A DNA stretch of 64,000 nucleotides from Bubalus kerabau (taxonomy: Eukaryota; Chordata; Mammalia; Artiodactyla; Bovidae), in the NCBI RefSeq assembly GCF_029407905.1, contig NC_073626.1:83293482-83357481 (forward strand). Reading direction: 5' to 3'. Within the stretch, counting starts at the first letter, position 1, and every line of letters starts with the position of its first letter. Positions 22,986 to 34,027 of this stretch are shown in pieces. The notes beneath the pieces were generated by a model. It was given only the letters and a program-made list of their open reading frames with translations, was not told the origin of the DNA and did not search any database. Position numbers and translations under genes: made by a program.

Positions 22986-23905
22986 AAGCAGTGAATTAGA
23001 ACTCCTGTCCCCTAACAGATCAACTACTGGAACCAACTTCATTAGAACTTTGGAAGACAATCAAAGGTTTACAGCAGCCAAACAAATGTTAAATTAAGAA
23101 AAAACAGCTTCAAATGGTAGGAAAACTTTGTGGTGCTTTTATTTGCCCTTCCCCGGCAACCTCCCTGGCTCGGCAGCAGTCTGGACGATGGAAATCTTAA
23201 ATTTCCGTTGTGAGATCTTAATCCCTGCTGTGGTGGGAGCAAGCCGTCCTGACTTATATTACTGCTTATGTCTGTTTTAACCTGTCAGGGGCCACATGAA
23301 GGACTGACACAAGGCACTAGCCTATGTCTCATCTGAAGAACTAACTCAAGCCTGGAAAGTAGGGAAATTGCTCAAAACCACTCAAAAATGGACACACTCT
23401 GCAGCAAAATATTACAGCTGAGACACACAATAGATCACTTGATGCCTAGGAGGAAAAATGGAGTTCTTTGGGAAAGCAAGGTATTCGAAAACACACTAAT
23501 ATGAAGAAATTCATAAAGCCACATGCATGTCCAGTGCAAGATGCATGCTCCAAAACATCTGAGATAACCCTAAGCTTTTTCCTTGGGCTTTTACATAGGC
23601 TCAGTGTAAACTTTTACATAGGCTCAGTGTAGCCTAGGTATTAAAGGAACACTGTAGCATAGAACTAATCTGCAAAGACTGGGAGAAGAGGGAGATTTTG
23701 TTTGTTGTTTTAGTTCCTGGCACTCAAGGAATCTGTCAAAACAGTAGCTAAACATAAGCTACGAACACACTTCAGTGACCAAAACATGCAAGGAATACAA
23801 TCTCTGAAAATAGTAAAAATCATTAAATAAATGGATTATTACATCTTTCAATAATCACAATAGGAGCAAATCTTAGAAAAAGTGGAGAATCTGATTTCCA
23901 GTGCT
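22986..23905 (+). mobile_element. Possible older L1 5' region, left part
   Basis: Sequence between two L1 insertions. Blocks such as 'ctccaaaacatctgagataa', 'gaggagcaaatcttagaaaa'-like text near 23870 and 'gagaatctgatttccag' resemble an older ruminant L1 5' UTR. The text after the second L1 (25445-25600, 'aacaagaaagtatggccca') continues in the same style. If so, the second L1 landed inside it. This is recognition from memory and could instead be another repeat class. It contains a 21-base direct repeat at 23588-23631. Confidence 0.4.
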
Positions 23906-25445
23906 ACTATGTCTACTACAAAGCCACAGTTATCAAGACAGTATGGTACTGGCACAAAGACAGAAATATAGATCAATGGAACAAAATAGAAAGCCCAGAG
24001 ATAAATCCATGCACATATGGGCACCTTATCTTTGACAAAGGAGGCAAGAACATACAATGGATTAAAGACAATCTCTTTAACAAGTGGTGCTGGGAATTCT
24101 GGTCAACCACTTGTAAAAGAATGAAACTAGAACACTTTCTAACACCATACACAAAAATAAACTCAAAATGGATTAAAGATCTAAACGTAAGACCAGAAAC
24201 TATAAAACTCCTAGAGGAGAACATAGGCAAAACACTCTCTGACATACATCACAGCAGGATCCTCTATGACCCACCTCCCAGAATATTGGAAATAAAAGCA
24301 AAAATAAACAAATGGGACCTAATTAACCTTAAAAGTTTCTGCACATCAAAGGAAACTATTAGCAAGGTGAAAAGACAGCCTTCAGAATGGGAGAAAATAA
24401 TAGCAAATGAAGCAACTGACAAACAACTAATCTCCAGAATATACAAGCAACTCCTACAGCTCAACTCCAGAAAAATAAATGACCCAGTCAAAAAATGGGC
24501 CAAAGAACTAAATAGACATTTCTCCAAAGAAGACATACAGATGGCTAACAAACACATGAAAAGATGCTCAACATCACTCATTATCAGAGAAATGCAAATC
24601 AAAACCACGATGAGGTACCATTTCACACCAGTCAGAATGGCTGCGATCCAAAAGTCTATAAGTAATAAATGCTGGAGAGGGTGTGGAGAAAAGGGAACCC
24701 TCTTACACTGTTGGTGGGAATGCAAACTAGTACAGCTACTATGGAGAACAGTGTGGAGATTCCTTAAAAAACTGGAAATAGACCTGCCTTATGATCCAGC
24801 AATCCCAGTGCTGGGCATACACACTGAGGAAACCAGAAGGGAAAGAGACACGTGTACCCCAATGTTCATCGCAGCACTGTTTATAATAGCCAGGACATGG
24901 AAGCAACCTAGATGTCCATCAGCAGATGAATGGATAAGCAAGCTGTGGTACATATACACAATGGAGTATTACTCAGCCATTAAAAAGAATACATTTGAAT
25001 CAGTTCTAATGAGGTGGATGAAACTGGAGCCTATTATACAGAGTGAAGTAAGCCGGAAAGAAAAACACCAATACAGTATACTAACACATATATATGGAAT
25101 TTAGAAAGATGGTAACAATAACCCTGTGTACGAGACAGCAAAAGAGACACTGATGTATAGAACAGTCTTATGGACTCTGTGGGAGAGGGAGAGGGTGGGA
25201 AGATTTGGGAGAATGGCATTGAAACATGTAAAATATCATGTATGAAACGAGTTGCCAGTCCAGGTTCGATGCACGATACTGGATGCTTGGGGCTCGTGTA
25301 CTGGGACAACCCAGAGGGATGGTATGGGGAGGGAGGAGGGTTCAGGATGGGGAACACATGTATACCTGTGGCAGATTCATTTTGATATTTGGCAAAACCA
25401 ATACAATTATGTAAAGTTTAAAAATAAAATAAAAAAATAAAATTC
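23906..25445 (+). mobile_element. Bovine-type L1, 3' half with intact ORF2 C-terminus
   Basis: 5'-truncated L1 beginning in the ORF2 block encoding YYKATVIKTVWYWHKDR and ending after a 3' UTR with a G-rich tract (about 25310-25345) and an A-rich tail at about 25420-25445. It is better preserved than the neighbouring copy at 21.3-23.0 kb. Confidence 0.93.
23914..25104 (+). pseudogene. L1 ORF2 C-terminal fragment (uninterrupted)
   Basis: A 396-residue open stretch that corresponds to the C-terminal third of L1 ORF2p, downstream of the RT palm. It contains the thumb-like and C-terminal regions and the cysteine-rich segment (CWRGCGEKGTLLHCWWEC) thought to bind RNA. It ends at the natural ORF2 stop (IYGI then TAG at 25102-25104). 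There is no endonuclease or RT catalytic site, because the copy is 5'-truncated, so it cannot retrotranspose itself. No promoter is visible. The absence of stops indicates a fairly recent insertion rather than a functional gene. Confidence 0.88.
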
Positions 25446-25600
25446 TATCAGAAGGTCAAAAAAAAAAATCACAACATACAAATAAACAAGAAAGTATGGC
25501 CCACTTAAAGGAACAAAATGAAGCGAGAGAAACACTGGACTTAATAGTCACATACTTTTAAACAACTATCTTAAATATGCTCTCACCAGCAGTATTTTCA
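25446..25600 (+). mobile_element. Possible older L1 5' region, right part
   Basis: Contains 'aacaagaaagtatggccca' and 'cttaaatatgctc', recalling the L1 5' region. It probably continues the segment at 22986-23905, which the younger L1 split. Confidence 0.45.
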
Positions 25601-25649
25601 ACAGAAATATTTCTACCAACTCTTGTCACCAAAAGAATGTCACTCACAA

Positions 25650-26140
25650 TCCAGCTAAACAAGGGTTCAGTCACTAGCCACTATAGTCACTGACCCTCAA
25701 CACAGCCTGAAAGGAGTTCAGGGAGGAGACCAGGAAGGAGGCATTCGGTGCTCTGGGGAAAAAAATGTCAGAAGACACCTTCAGATAGTTAGTTTCAGAA
25801 AAATGTTTTATGGACCCAATTTCTTGCATACTTAATTTCCTTCTCATATCTAATAATTTCTCATACCCAATTTCTTTCACACACATAGAAAAGCACTAAA
25901 ATCATTAATGGAGACATTTGCTCCTCATGACTAGCAATAACCTTCCAATGAGATGGATGCTTGATTGCACATACTGCATTTACCGAAATCATATATATAC
26001 TGATCTCCCTCCTCTCATCTCTGTAGGCAGTTCCTCAAAGCTATTGGAGAGTCTGTCTCCAAGGCTATAGTCTTCATTAAGCCCCAAATAAAACTGAACT
26101 CACAACTCTTAGGTGGTGCATTTCTTTTTTTAATCAACAG
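25650..26140 (+). mobile_element. LTR-like segment (possible solo LTR)
   Basis: The right part reads like the R-U5 end of a retroviral LTR: a 'gcagttcctcaaagctattg' block, a polyadenylation signal AATAAA at 26087-26092, then a pyrimidine-rich run. No internal retroviral genes adjoin it, and I cannot fix the terminal TG/CA ends. If right, it is an old solo LTR. It could also be an unrelated repeat. Confidence 0.45.
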
Positions 26141-26379
26141 TCTGCTTAGGATGGTTGAGGTAGTCTCAAGGCAATACAGGTTTTTCCAGCATGTTCTCAG
26201 TTCATCCTAAGTCCCCATGGACAGTGTTTAACATGCATAATTCTACTATCATAGTTCAAGGCAACATTGGCTTTTTTTATACCATACTCATTAAAATTAT
26301 TCAAGCCTTTGCCCAATGCCCAATTTCAAAGCCAACTTCCTTTAAGTAGTTGTTACAGTAACAGCTGACTTCCAAGTGC

Positions 26380-27112
26380 TAAAATCTGTATCAGATTTTT
26401 CTTACTGTTACAAATAACCAAAAACATAATGATTTTTAAAAATACAAATGTCTCTCTAACAGTTCTGGAGGTCAAAAGTCTAAAATCAAGGTGGTGGTAG
26501 GGCTGCATTTCTTCTGGAGACTTAAATATTTATTTATTTTTCCCCTCTTTTCTAGTTCCTTGAGCCCACCCTGGCTCCTATCCCCTTCCCTCCATCTTCC
26601 AAAGGCATCCTTTAAACCTCTGCTGCTGCTGCTGCTAAGTCGCTTCAGCTGTGTCCAACTCTGTACGACCCCATAGAAGGCAGCCCACCAGGCTCCCCTG
26701 TCCCTGGGATTCTCCAGGCAAGAACACTGGAGTGGGTTGCCATTTCCTTCTCCAATGCATGAAAGTGAAAAGTGAAAGTGAAGTTGCTCAGTTGGTCCGA
26801 CTCTTAGCGACCCCATGGACTGCAGCCTACCAGGCTCCTCCATCCATGGGATTCTCCAGGCAAGAGTACTGGAGTGGGGTGCCACTAGTTTGGTTGACAT
26901 ATCTCCTTTTTCTGACTTTGACCCTTCTGCTTCCTTTTAAAAGATCCCTTGTAATTACATTGGTCCTTCCTACATAATTCAGGATAATTTCCCTATCTCA
27001 AGATCATTAACTCATATTTGTAAAGTCCCTTTTGCCCTGCAAAGTAGTATCTACATAAGATCCAGGGATTAGGACACAGGGGTCTTTTGAAGACCATTAT
27101 TCAGCCTACCAC
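26380..27112 (+). repeat. Ancient mammalian interspersed repeat, split by BOV-A2
   Basis: Diverged repeat recognised by 'cagttctggaggtcaaaagt', 'aaatcaaggtggtggtaggg', 'ttgtaattacattggtcc' and the terminal 'attattcagcctaccac' in that order. A BOV-A2 lies inside it. A related repeat occurs at 50620-51285. Family name not assigned. Confidence 0.55.
26619..26884 (-). mobile_element. BOV-A2 SINE nested in ancient repeat
   Basis: Antisense dimer with (GCT)n on the left. It has a small deletion in the second monomer ('gttggtccgactc'). Confidence 0.92.
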
Positions 27113-27114
27113 AT

Positions 27115-28530
27115 TTAGCCATCAGGGAAATGCATACCCAAATCACAAGGAGATACCACTTTATACCCATAAGGGTGCTATCATCAAAAATACAGATAAT
27201 AATATTGACAAAAATATGGTTAAATTAGAACCCTTATTCACTGTTAGTAGAAATGTAAAAAGGCACAGGCTTTTTAGACTACAGTCTGGCAGTTCCTCAA
27301 AAGGTTAAACATAAAGTCTCCCAGCATTGTACTCCTGGAGACATGAAAAACTATGTCTACAAAAAAACTTGTGAACAAGTGTTCACATCAGCATTATTTA
27401 TAACAAACAAAAATTAGAAACAACCTAAATGTGCATCAACTGATCAAAGAAGAAACAAGATGTAAAGACCCATACAGTTCAGTTCAGTTCAGTCGCTCAG
27501 TCGTGTCCGACTCTTTGCGACCCCATGAACCTCAGCACGCCAGGCCTCCCTGTCCATCACCAATTCCCGGAGTTCACTCAGACTCACATCCATCGAGTCG
27601 GTGATGCCATCCAGCCACCTCATCCTCTGTCATCCCCATTTCCTCCTGCCTCCAATCCCTCCCAGCATCAGAGTCTTTTCCAATGAGTCAATTCTTTGCA
27701 TGAGGTGGCCAAAGTACTGGAGTTTCAGCTTTAGCATCAGTCCTTCCTAAGAACACCCAGGGCTGATCTCCTTCAGAATGGACTGGTTGGATCTCCTTGC
27801 AGTCCAAGGGACTCTCAAGAGTCTTCTCCAACACCACAGTTCAAAAGCATCAATTCTTCGGCGCTCAGCTTTCTTTAGAGTCCAACTTTCACATCCATAC
27901 ATGACCACTGAAAAAACCATAGTCTTGACTAGACAGACCTTTGTTGGCAAAGTAATGTCTCTGCTTTTGAATATGCTCTCTAGGTTGGTCATAACTTTTC
28001 TTCCAAGGAGTAAGCGTCTTTTAATTTCATGGCTGCAGTCACCATCTGCAGTGATTTTGGAGCCCAAAAAAATAAAGTCTGACACTGTTTCCACTGTTTC
28101 CCCATCTATTTCCCATACAATAGACTATTATTCAGCAATAAAAGTAGTGAAGTACTGATATATGCTATAACATGAATGAATCTTGATATCATTATGCCAA
28201 GTAAAGGAAGCCAGTCACAAAAGACCACATATTGTATGATTCCATGTATATGACTCTCCAGTACAAACAAATTTATAAAGACAGAAAGTGAGTTTGGGTT
28301 TATCTAGTAATGGGTTAGGGTAGAATAGGGAATTACTTTCATTGAGTCTAGGATTTCTTTGGGAGAGCATTAAAATGTTTAAATTTGGGTTGTGGTGGTT
28401 GTTGCATAACTCTGTCAATATACTAAAAAACACTGAATTGTTAACTTTAAAATGGGTGATTGCTTGGTATATGAATTTTATCTCAACAAAGTTTTTACAA
28501 AAAAAACTAAATTAAAAAAAAAAAAACACT
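27115..28530 (+). mobile_element. Old L1 (L1M-type) 3' end, split by BovB
   Basis: Sense ORF2 C-terminal/3' UTR sequence of an old mammalian L1. The left part (27115-27477) has 'cagtctggcagttcctcaaa' and 'gcattatttataacaaa'. The right part (28120-28530) has 'gactattattcagcaataaa', 'gccagtcacaaaagaccaca', 'acactgaattgttaacttta' and a terminal A run at about 28513-28526. Between them lies an antisense BovB. The coding part is fully degraded. Confidence 0.85.
27478..28111 (-). mobile_element. BovB (RTE) LINE, antisense, nested in old L1
   Basis: 5'-truncated BovB with (CAGTT)n 3' end at 27478 and the break in the segment upstream of VSDFIFLGSKI. Flanked by a likely 8-bp duplication cccataca (27470-27477 and 28112-28119). 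Part of the right copy overlaps BovB-like text, so the exact end is ambiguous by a few bases. An open C-terminal frame of about 115 codons remains (27747-28094, minus). Confidence 0.92.
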
Positions 28531-28930
28531 TCATTAAAATGCTCACTGAAAGTACTTCAGGATTTTGATTTTCCCACTCAATAGAGGAACATAAACAATG
28601 TGGTCTAATTAAACGGTGTGCAAACATGAGTGCATCACTTGGAAGATTCAGAAAAACACAGAGCCTTGAGCTTTTCCATTTCACTGATGATAATTAGACT
28701 GCTTTAAAAAAATCTATCATTTAAATAACCTTCATTTCCTCCAAAATCAGCACAAATTGTCCTTCACTAACAGCTAGGTAAATTAATATTAGTTTAATAT
28801 TTTACTGCTGCTATTGATATTCTGCTAGATGCACAATAGAATAATATATGCTTAGTATAAATATTTGTTTAATGTCTAAGCAAATGATAACTCATCATTA
28901 AAGGGCATGCCAATTAATGTTTTGTTATCT
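28531..28930. other. Unassigned AT-rich spacer
   Basis: No recognised repeat or gene. Confidence 0.3.
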
Positions 28931-28938
28931 CTTTTCAA

Positions 28939-29158
28939 GGCTTTCTAGGTGGCTCAGATGGTAAAGAATCTGACCTCCAATGCAGGAGACTCAGGTTCGA
29001 TTCCTGGGTCGGCAAAATCCCCTAGAAAAGGAAATACAACCCACTCCAGTATTCTTGCCTGGGGAATTCCATGGACAGAAGAGCCTGGCAGGCTACAGTC
29101 CATGGGGTTACAAAAGAGTTGAACACAACTTAGTGACTAAACAACAGTAACAACATCC
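28939..29158 (+). mobile_element. Bov-tA SINE
   Basis: Sense SINE with a good B-box-like GGTTCGATTCC in the tRNA-derived head and an AACAACAGTAACAACA tail. An 8-bp duplication cttttcaa lies at 28931-28938 and 29159-29166. Confidence 0.93.
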
Positions 29159-29166
29159 CTTTTCAA

Positions 29167-29884
29167 TATTTCCTATTAATATTTCCAGTTGAAATTTTAG
29201 ATTTAACTGAGATCTTAAAGTGCATATCCCAAATAAATAAATCAGTTTGTAGAAATACTAGTACAGATGTGGAAAAATCTGGATTATTACATTTTATTTT
29301 ACATAAAAGTTATCTTTATTTTCCATATCTCTTATTTTGTATCTTTCAGGAAGCTACTTATTAGCAATAAAATGAAACTGAACTACTAGCTATTTATGTC
29401 TCTTCCTCCTCATGCTTATGTATTGCTTCCATTCTTTCAACTCTATGTTCCGAAAGAAATATCTAGTCTTTATGTCCAATTAAAATCTGCTATTACCTTT
29501 ACCTTATATCCATTAACTCATTTAAAATACATCAGCTTTCTTATAGTGTTATCAGGCACTTTTTTTTTCCCCATACAATATGAGAAAAGCATGACCCCTT
29601 CAGGAAAAGAAGTAAACAAGGAGTTAAGTAGACTACGTTTAGATAGTGATATGCTGTAGAAGTGACTGCAGTCAGGGAAACAGAGGTTAGAGGTTTAACA
29701 AAACAGGAATTCTTGAGCTGTGTCATGAAGAATGACAGGGTGTGCCAGGGTGCCAGAGAGGAATGGCAGGGTATGTATCTCAAGCATAAAAAACACCACA
29801 GATAAAGGCAGGGAAATATTGAAATTTATAGAAAAGCTTCTTAATTTTATTTTTTAATAGAATTGCACATTTACTCCTGCTTGC
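29167..29884. other. Unassigned sequence
   Basis: AT-rich. Around 29700-29810 there is weak similarity to the ancient repeat at 18690-19340, too weak to call. Immediately upstream of the U6 copy I see no convincing TATA box or PSE. Confidence 0.3.
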
Positions 29885-29900
29885 AAGAAGACAGAGTAGA

Positions 29901-29907
29901 GTGCTCA

Positions 29908-29957
<50 letters not shown>

Positions 29958-30007
29958 GGCCCCTGCGCAAGGATGACATGCAAATTCGTGAAGCGTTCCA
30001 TATTTTT
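29901..30007 (+). ncRNA. RNU6: U6 snRNA retrocopy (probable processed pseudogene)
   Basis: Full-length 107-base U6 spliceosomal RNA sequence, from GTGCTC to the terminal TATTTTT. The ACAGAGA box, the U4-pairing region and the 3' T run are all present. I count two differences from the standard mammalian U6: G to A at RNA position 7 and C to T at position 79. Both fit decay of CpG sites. It is bounded by a 16-bp perfect duplication aagaagacagagtaga (29885-29900 and 30041-30056) with an A-rich tail at 30008-30040. That is the structure of an L1-mediated retrocopy. No TATA element near -30 is seen, so transcription is unlikely although not excluded. Confidence 0.95.
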
Positions 30008-30142
30008 AAAATAAAAAATAAAAATAAAATAAAATAAAAGAAGAAGACAGAGTAGAAGCACTTTACCTATTGCTCCCTCTCTGTACAACAAAAATCCTTA
30101 CATTATGTACAAAATAAACACAGGGAAACTATGAAATGTGGG

Positions 30143-30305
30143 GAGAAGGCAGAGACCTTGGCTAGAGACCCTTGGTTCGATCCCCTGTTTGGGAAGATCC
30201 CCCGGAGAAGGAAATGGAAACCCACTCCGATATTCTTGCCTGGAGAATATATATAGTCCATGGGGTCGCAAAGAAACAGACATGACTCAGCAATTAAACA
30301 ACAAC
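30143..30305 (+). mobile_element. Bov-tA SINE, partial
   Basis: Has the B-box-like GGTTCGATCCC and Bov-A body. The beginning of the tRNA-like head is degenerate, and there is an internal deletion after 'cctggagaat'. Ends in a CAACAACAA tail. Confidence 0.85.
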
Positions 30306-30439
30306 AATATGAACAACTCTACACACATAAATTTGACAACTTACAAGAATTCCTCAAATAACACAAACTAGCATAAGTTATCAAACATGAAATTGATCAT
30401 TTAACAGCCCAATACTTTTTACAAATTCATTTTATAATT

Positions 30440-30880
30440 TTGAAATACCCCAAAAAAGAAATATCCAGGCTCAGATGAATTCAATGCAGAATTCTAAAAA
30501 AATTTTAAAGAAGGATTAACCCCGGCAATACAAAGCCTCTTCTAGAATATAAAAGAGAAGGGAACACGTCTCAATTTTGTCATAACAGTATTGTTGTTGT
30601 TCAGTTGCTAATTCACATCCAATTCTTTTATCTAGTGCAACATGCAAGAAATGTTTTTTTTTCCCCTTAAAAAAAGGCATATAGATCAGAAATAAGAGCA
30701 TCCCTATTTGCAGGTGCCATGATTGTTTATATAGAAAATCTCAAGGAATGTACCTCCCAACAACAACAAAAAAAAATCCTAGAACTAAAAAATGAGTTAA
30801 GGCACATCACAGAATACAAGATAGCCATAAAAATAATTGTGCTTCTATACACCAACAAGATTACTTCTCAGACTTCCCAG
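30440..30880 (+). mobile_element. Old L1 ORF2 fragment, interrupted
   Basis: Two sense ORF2 pieces: 30450-30588 (the segment 'aatatccaggctcagatgaa') and 30663-30880 (around the RT site, 'gcaggtgccatgattgttta'). A short (GTT)n-headed BovB-like fragment lies between. Strongly diverged. The catalytic FADD is replaced in this copy. Confidence 0.7.
30588..30650 (-). mobile_element. BovB/Bov-A 3'-end scrap
   Basis: (GTT)n followed by 'cagttgctaattcacatcca', which resembles the terminal BovB/Bov-A sequence. Only about 60 bases. Confidence 0.5.
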
Positions 30881-30889
30881 GAAGTGAGG

Positions 30890-31330
30890 ACAAGGAGACT
30901 GAGCTATGATGTCTCCTTATGACTGCCCTTCCTTTGGGGAAGGACCTGCCCACAGGATGATGTTCCCTGACACAAAAACACAAAGGAAAGCAAACAAGTG
31001 AAGTGAGAGGAGGAAAAGGAGAGAGAGATGGAAAAAAAAGCTTGCAGAGACATATCACTTGGCAACCAAAGTTAAGAGAAGACTAATCCTCTGAGTAATC
31101 ACAGAGACAGAGAGAAAAGGTAGGGGTGGGGTGTGGGTAGATGGGAATAGATTTGTATTAAGGAAGCTTGCTCTGTACTTTGAAATGCAAACTGAAAGAG
31201 AAAAATAGTATTATTTATTTCACAATCACTCCCTGACTTGAATCAACCCAAGATACAAAACAGTTTTCTTCCCTACTGATTATATCAATTTAAAAATTGC
31301 ATTTATTGTTATTTTTTTAATCTAGAAAAT
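30890..31330. other. Unassigned sequence
   Basis: Purine-rich stretch at 31000-31110. No recognised element. Confidence 0.3.
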
Positions 31331-31334
31331 ATGT

Positions 31335-31625
31335 ATTGAATGTCTGTTACGTACCAAAAAAGTATTCTTGATAGAGCATTGAACAAAACAGAAATTCTCC
31401 ACACTCATGCAGCTTAAATTCTAGCTAGAAAAATATAGAAATAAGCAATAAAGCAATAGCTAAACAAATAAGCAAACAGAATGTCACCTGGCATAAATGC
31501 CAAAAAAGAGAAATAAAGGAGCAATGTACATGGGAAATTAGTATTTTTCATTAGGGTAGTCAGGGAAAATGACTTATCCTCAAATTAATTCATGTTAATG
31601 GTAGGAAATTTTTAACAAATAAAGA
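31335..31625 (+). repeat. Ancient mammalian interspersed repeat, copy 2
   Basis: Shares the block order of the repeat at 18690-19340: 'gcattgaacaaaacagaaat', 'catgcagcttaaattctagc', then an AATAAGCAATAAA-type run and 'tagtcagggaaaatga'. Heavily diverged. Ends near an adjacent BovB. Confidence 0.5.
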
Positions 31626-31664
31626 TGAAGAGAAGGAAAAGCTGAAACTTCCTATTTTATGACC

Positions 31665-32306
31665 TAAGGTCCCATCCCTTCATGGCAAATAGATGGGGAA
31701 ACAATGATAGACTTTATTTTTATGAGCTCCAAACTCACTGTAAACGGTGACTGCAGCCATGAAATTAAGCACTGCTTGCTCCTTGGAAGAAAGGCTATGA
31801 CAATCCTAGACTGTGTATTAAAAAGCAGAGACAATACTTTGCTGACAAAGATCTGTATAGTCAAAGTTATGGCTTTTCCAGCAGCCATGTATGGATGTGA
31901 GAGATGGACCATAAGGAAGGCTGAGCACCAAAGAACTGATGCTTTCAAACTGTGGCTTGGGGAAGACACTTGAGAGTCTCTTGGACTGCAAGGAGATCCA
32001 ACCAGTCCATCTTAAAGGAAATCAGTCCTAAATATTTACTGGAAGGACTGATACTGGAGCTGAAGCTCCAATACTCTGGCCACCTGATGCAAAGAGCCAA
32101 CTCATTGGAAAAGACTCTGATGCTGGGAAAGATTGAAATCAGGAGGAGAAGGGGGTGACTGAGGATGAGATGGTTGGATGGGATCACCGACTCAATAGAC
32201 ATGGGTTTGATCAAGCTCCAGGAGATAATGAAGGACAGGGAAGCCTGGCCTGCTGCAGTCCATGGGGTCACAAAAGTCGGACATAACTGAGTGACTGAAG
32301 AACAAC
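31665..32306 (+). mobile_element. BovB (RTE) LINE, sense, 5'-truncated
   Basis: C-terminal BovB sequence from the 'ttcatggcaaatagatgggg' block to a 3' end 'gactgaagaacaacaaa'. Two offset frames remain (31704-31973 and 31952-32158). The CAA-type tail and many substitutions mark an older copy. Confidence 0.9.
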
Positions 32307-32467
32307 AAAGGATAGAAAGCCTGTGCTAATATTTTTCATATATATATAATTTTTTTAATGTGGTACATTGTTTTATTGTTTGAAACATTTGTTCTGTCCA
32401 TCCTTCAATAAGATGATTCCACTTTTCCACTCACTGTCTTGTTATTTACAGTGCAATCCCCCATTGG

Positions 32468-32533
32468 CACAGGAGCCTGGAGGGCTACAGTCCATGGGGT
32501 CGCAAAGAATTGGACACTACTGAGCAAATAAGC
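32468..32533 (+). mobile_element. Bov-A fragment
   Basis: About 65 bases of the Bov-A/Bov-tA 3' end ('agcctggagggctacagtcc' to 'gacactactgagcaaa'). Confidence 0.7.
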
Positions 32534-34027
32534 ATGGCAGAGTACAGGGTCACAGATCACTTCCTTCCCTCACTGCCATCTTGTACCTCCGTCAGCCAAT
32601 AAAGTGTGTGCAATCAAGATTTGTTCTGGTTCTGAGAGATGCTTGAAGAAACCTCACCTGTTTCTGCCAGATTTTTGGTACTATTTTTCTGCCATGAGAA
32701 TGGCTGATCACAAATAGAAGCTTATTTTTGTATACTGGGTCCTGAGGTAAAAGCCGTCTTGAATAGAGTCACAGAAAACAAGTATTACTAATGGAAAGTT
32801 TGTTACTATATCATGAAAACTAGAGAAAGCTGACTAATAGATATGCATATATAATGTATTCAGAAATGATGTTATATAATACACTTTGCTTTATTTAGTA
32901 AACTTTCATGAAGCCAAATAGGATGACTAGTATATTCTTTTCCAATTATTTCCCTATATTCTAAATTACAAACAATACAAGCACTTTAGTTTCAAAACTT
33001 AACAGATATGAAGTTAAAAGTGAAATATCATAGTACACTTTCCCAAACTTTGACAATCCCATCGAATCCCCCAGATAATGTTATTAAAAATGTATAGCAC
33101 AGTCTTCTGTGAGTATATGAACCTTCTTCCTGTCTCTTTCACACATTCAAACACACTTATAAAATAGGATAGTAGCATCAGACGTAATATTTTGAGGGTT
33201 GTTTTTGTGTCTGAGTGTCAATGTGTTTGTATATTACTGATATGTCACAGTCAGCTTTGCAAATCAGTATGAATGTAAAAGATACACCTCACTACTTTTA
33301 GCTGCATTACATGTTCTGAATGTAATTTAATTACTTTATTATTTATATAAATGTAGAATATATCTAAATTTTGCAACTGCAAATAAATCTGAAAATGTGT
33401 TTTTATGTATACTATTTACTAGAGTTAGAAGGTAGCCTTCAAGTGGACAAGGACTATATATTTTCTAAAATACTATTTTTTCTGCTTGCATATTATGCTA
33501 TTGCAGATGTAATTTATCAAAAATGCCATCTAAATGATCGTTTACTTTTACAGAGTTTTCCCCAGCATTTTACTAGTGTGCACAAAACTACTATGAACAT
33601 TATTGTATTTTAATTACAGTGAAATTCTTAATTATCTCATGAATCTCTTTACAAATGTCAGTCAGCAAGATAAAGTTCTAGAATTGTGATCAGCATTGTC
33701 ATAATATTTTCCAGTAAGTTATTACCATTGGCACTGGTGAGAGTAGCCACGTCAGATACCTGTCAACACTGGTTGTCGTCACTTGATATAGGATTAATAT
33801 GATTTACCTATTTTCCATTGTTGTCATTAGCATAATTATGCTACATTGTCTTATAAAATACAGGTAGTATACACATTGTGATTATATCTATATTCACTCA
33901 AGTGAAATAACTCTAGAAAAAGGACAGAACAGGTATATATTCTCATAGTGGACTAGAACGCATGTATCAACAGTGCATGTGGAACACAGAACTTGTCACC
34001 CTTTGTTAAAGGCTTAAAACATTTTAA
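32534..34027. other. Unassigned AT-rich sequence
   Basis: About 1.5 kb of AT-rich DNA with no recognised repeat, RNA or coding gene. Confidence 0.3.

Noticed and set aside
30143..30305. B-box-like GGTTCGATCCC suggesting a tRNA gene
   Set aside because: It is the tRNA-derived head of a Bov-tA SINE. No cloverleaf with an intact anticodon arm can be formed.
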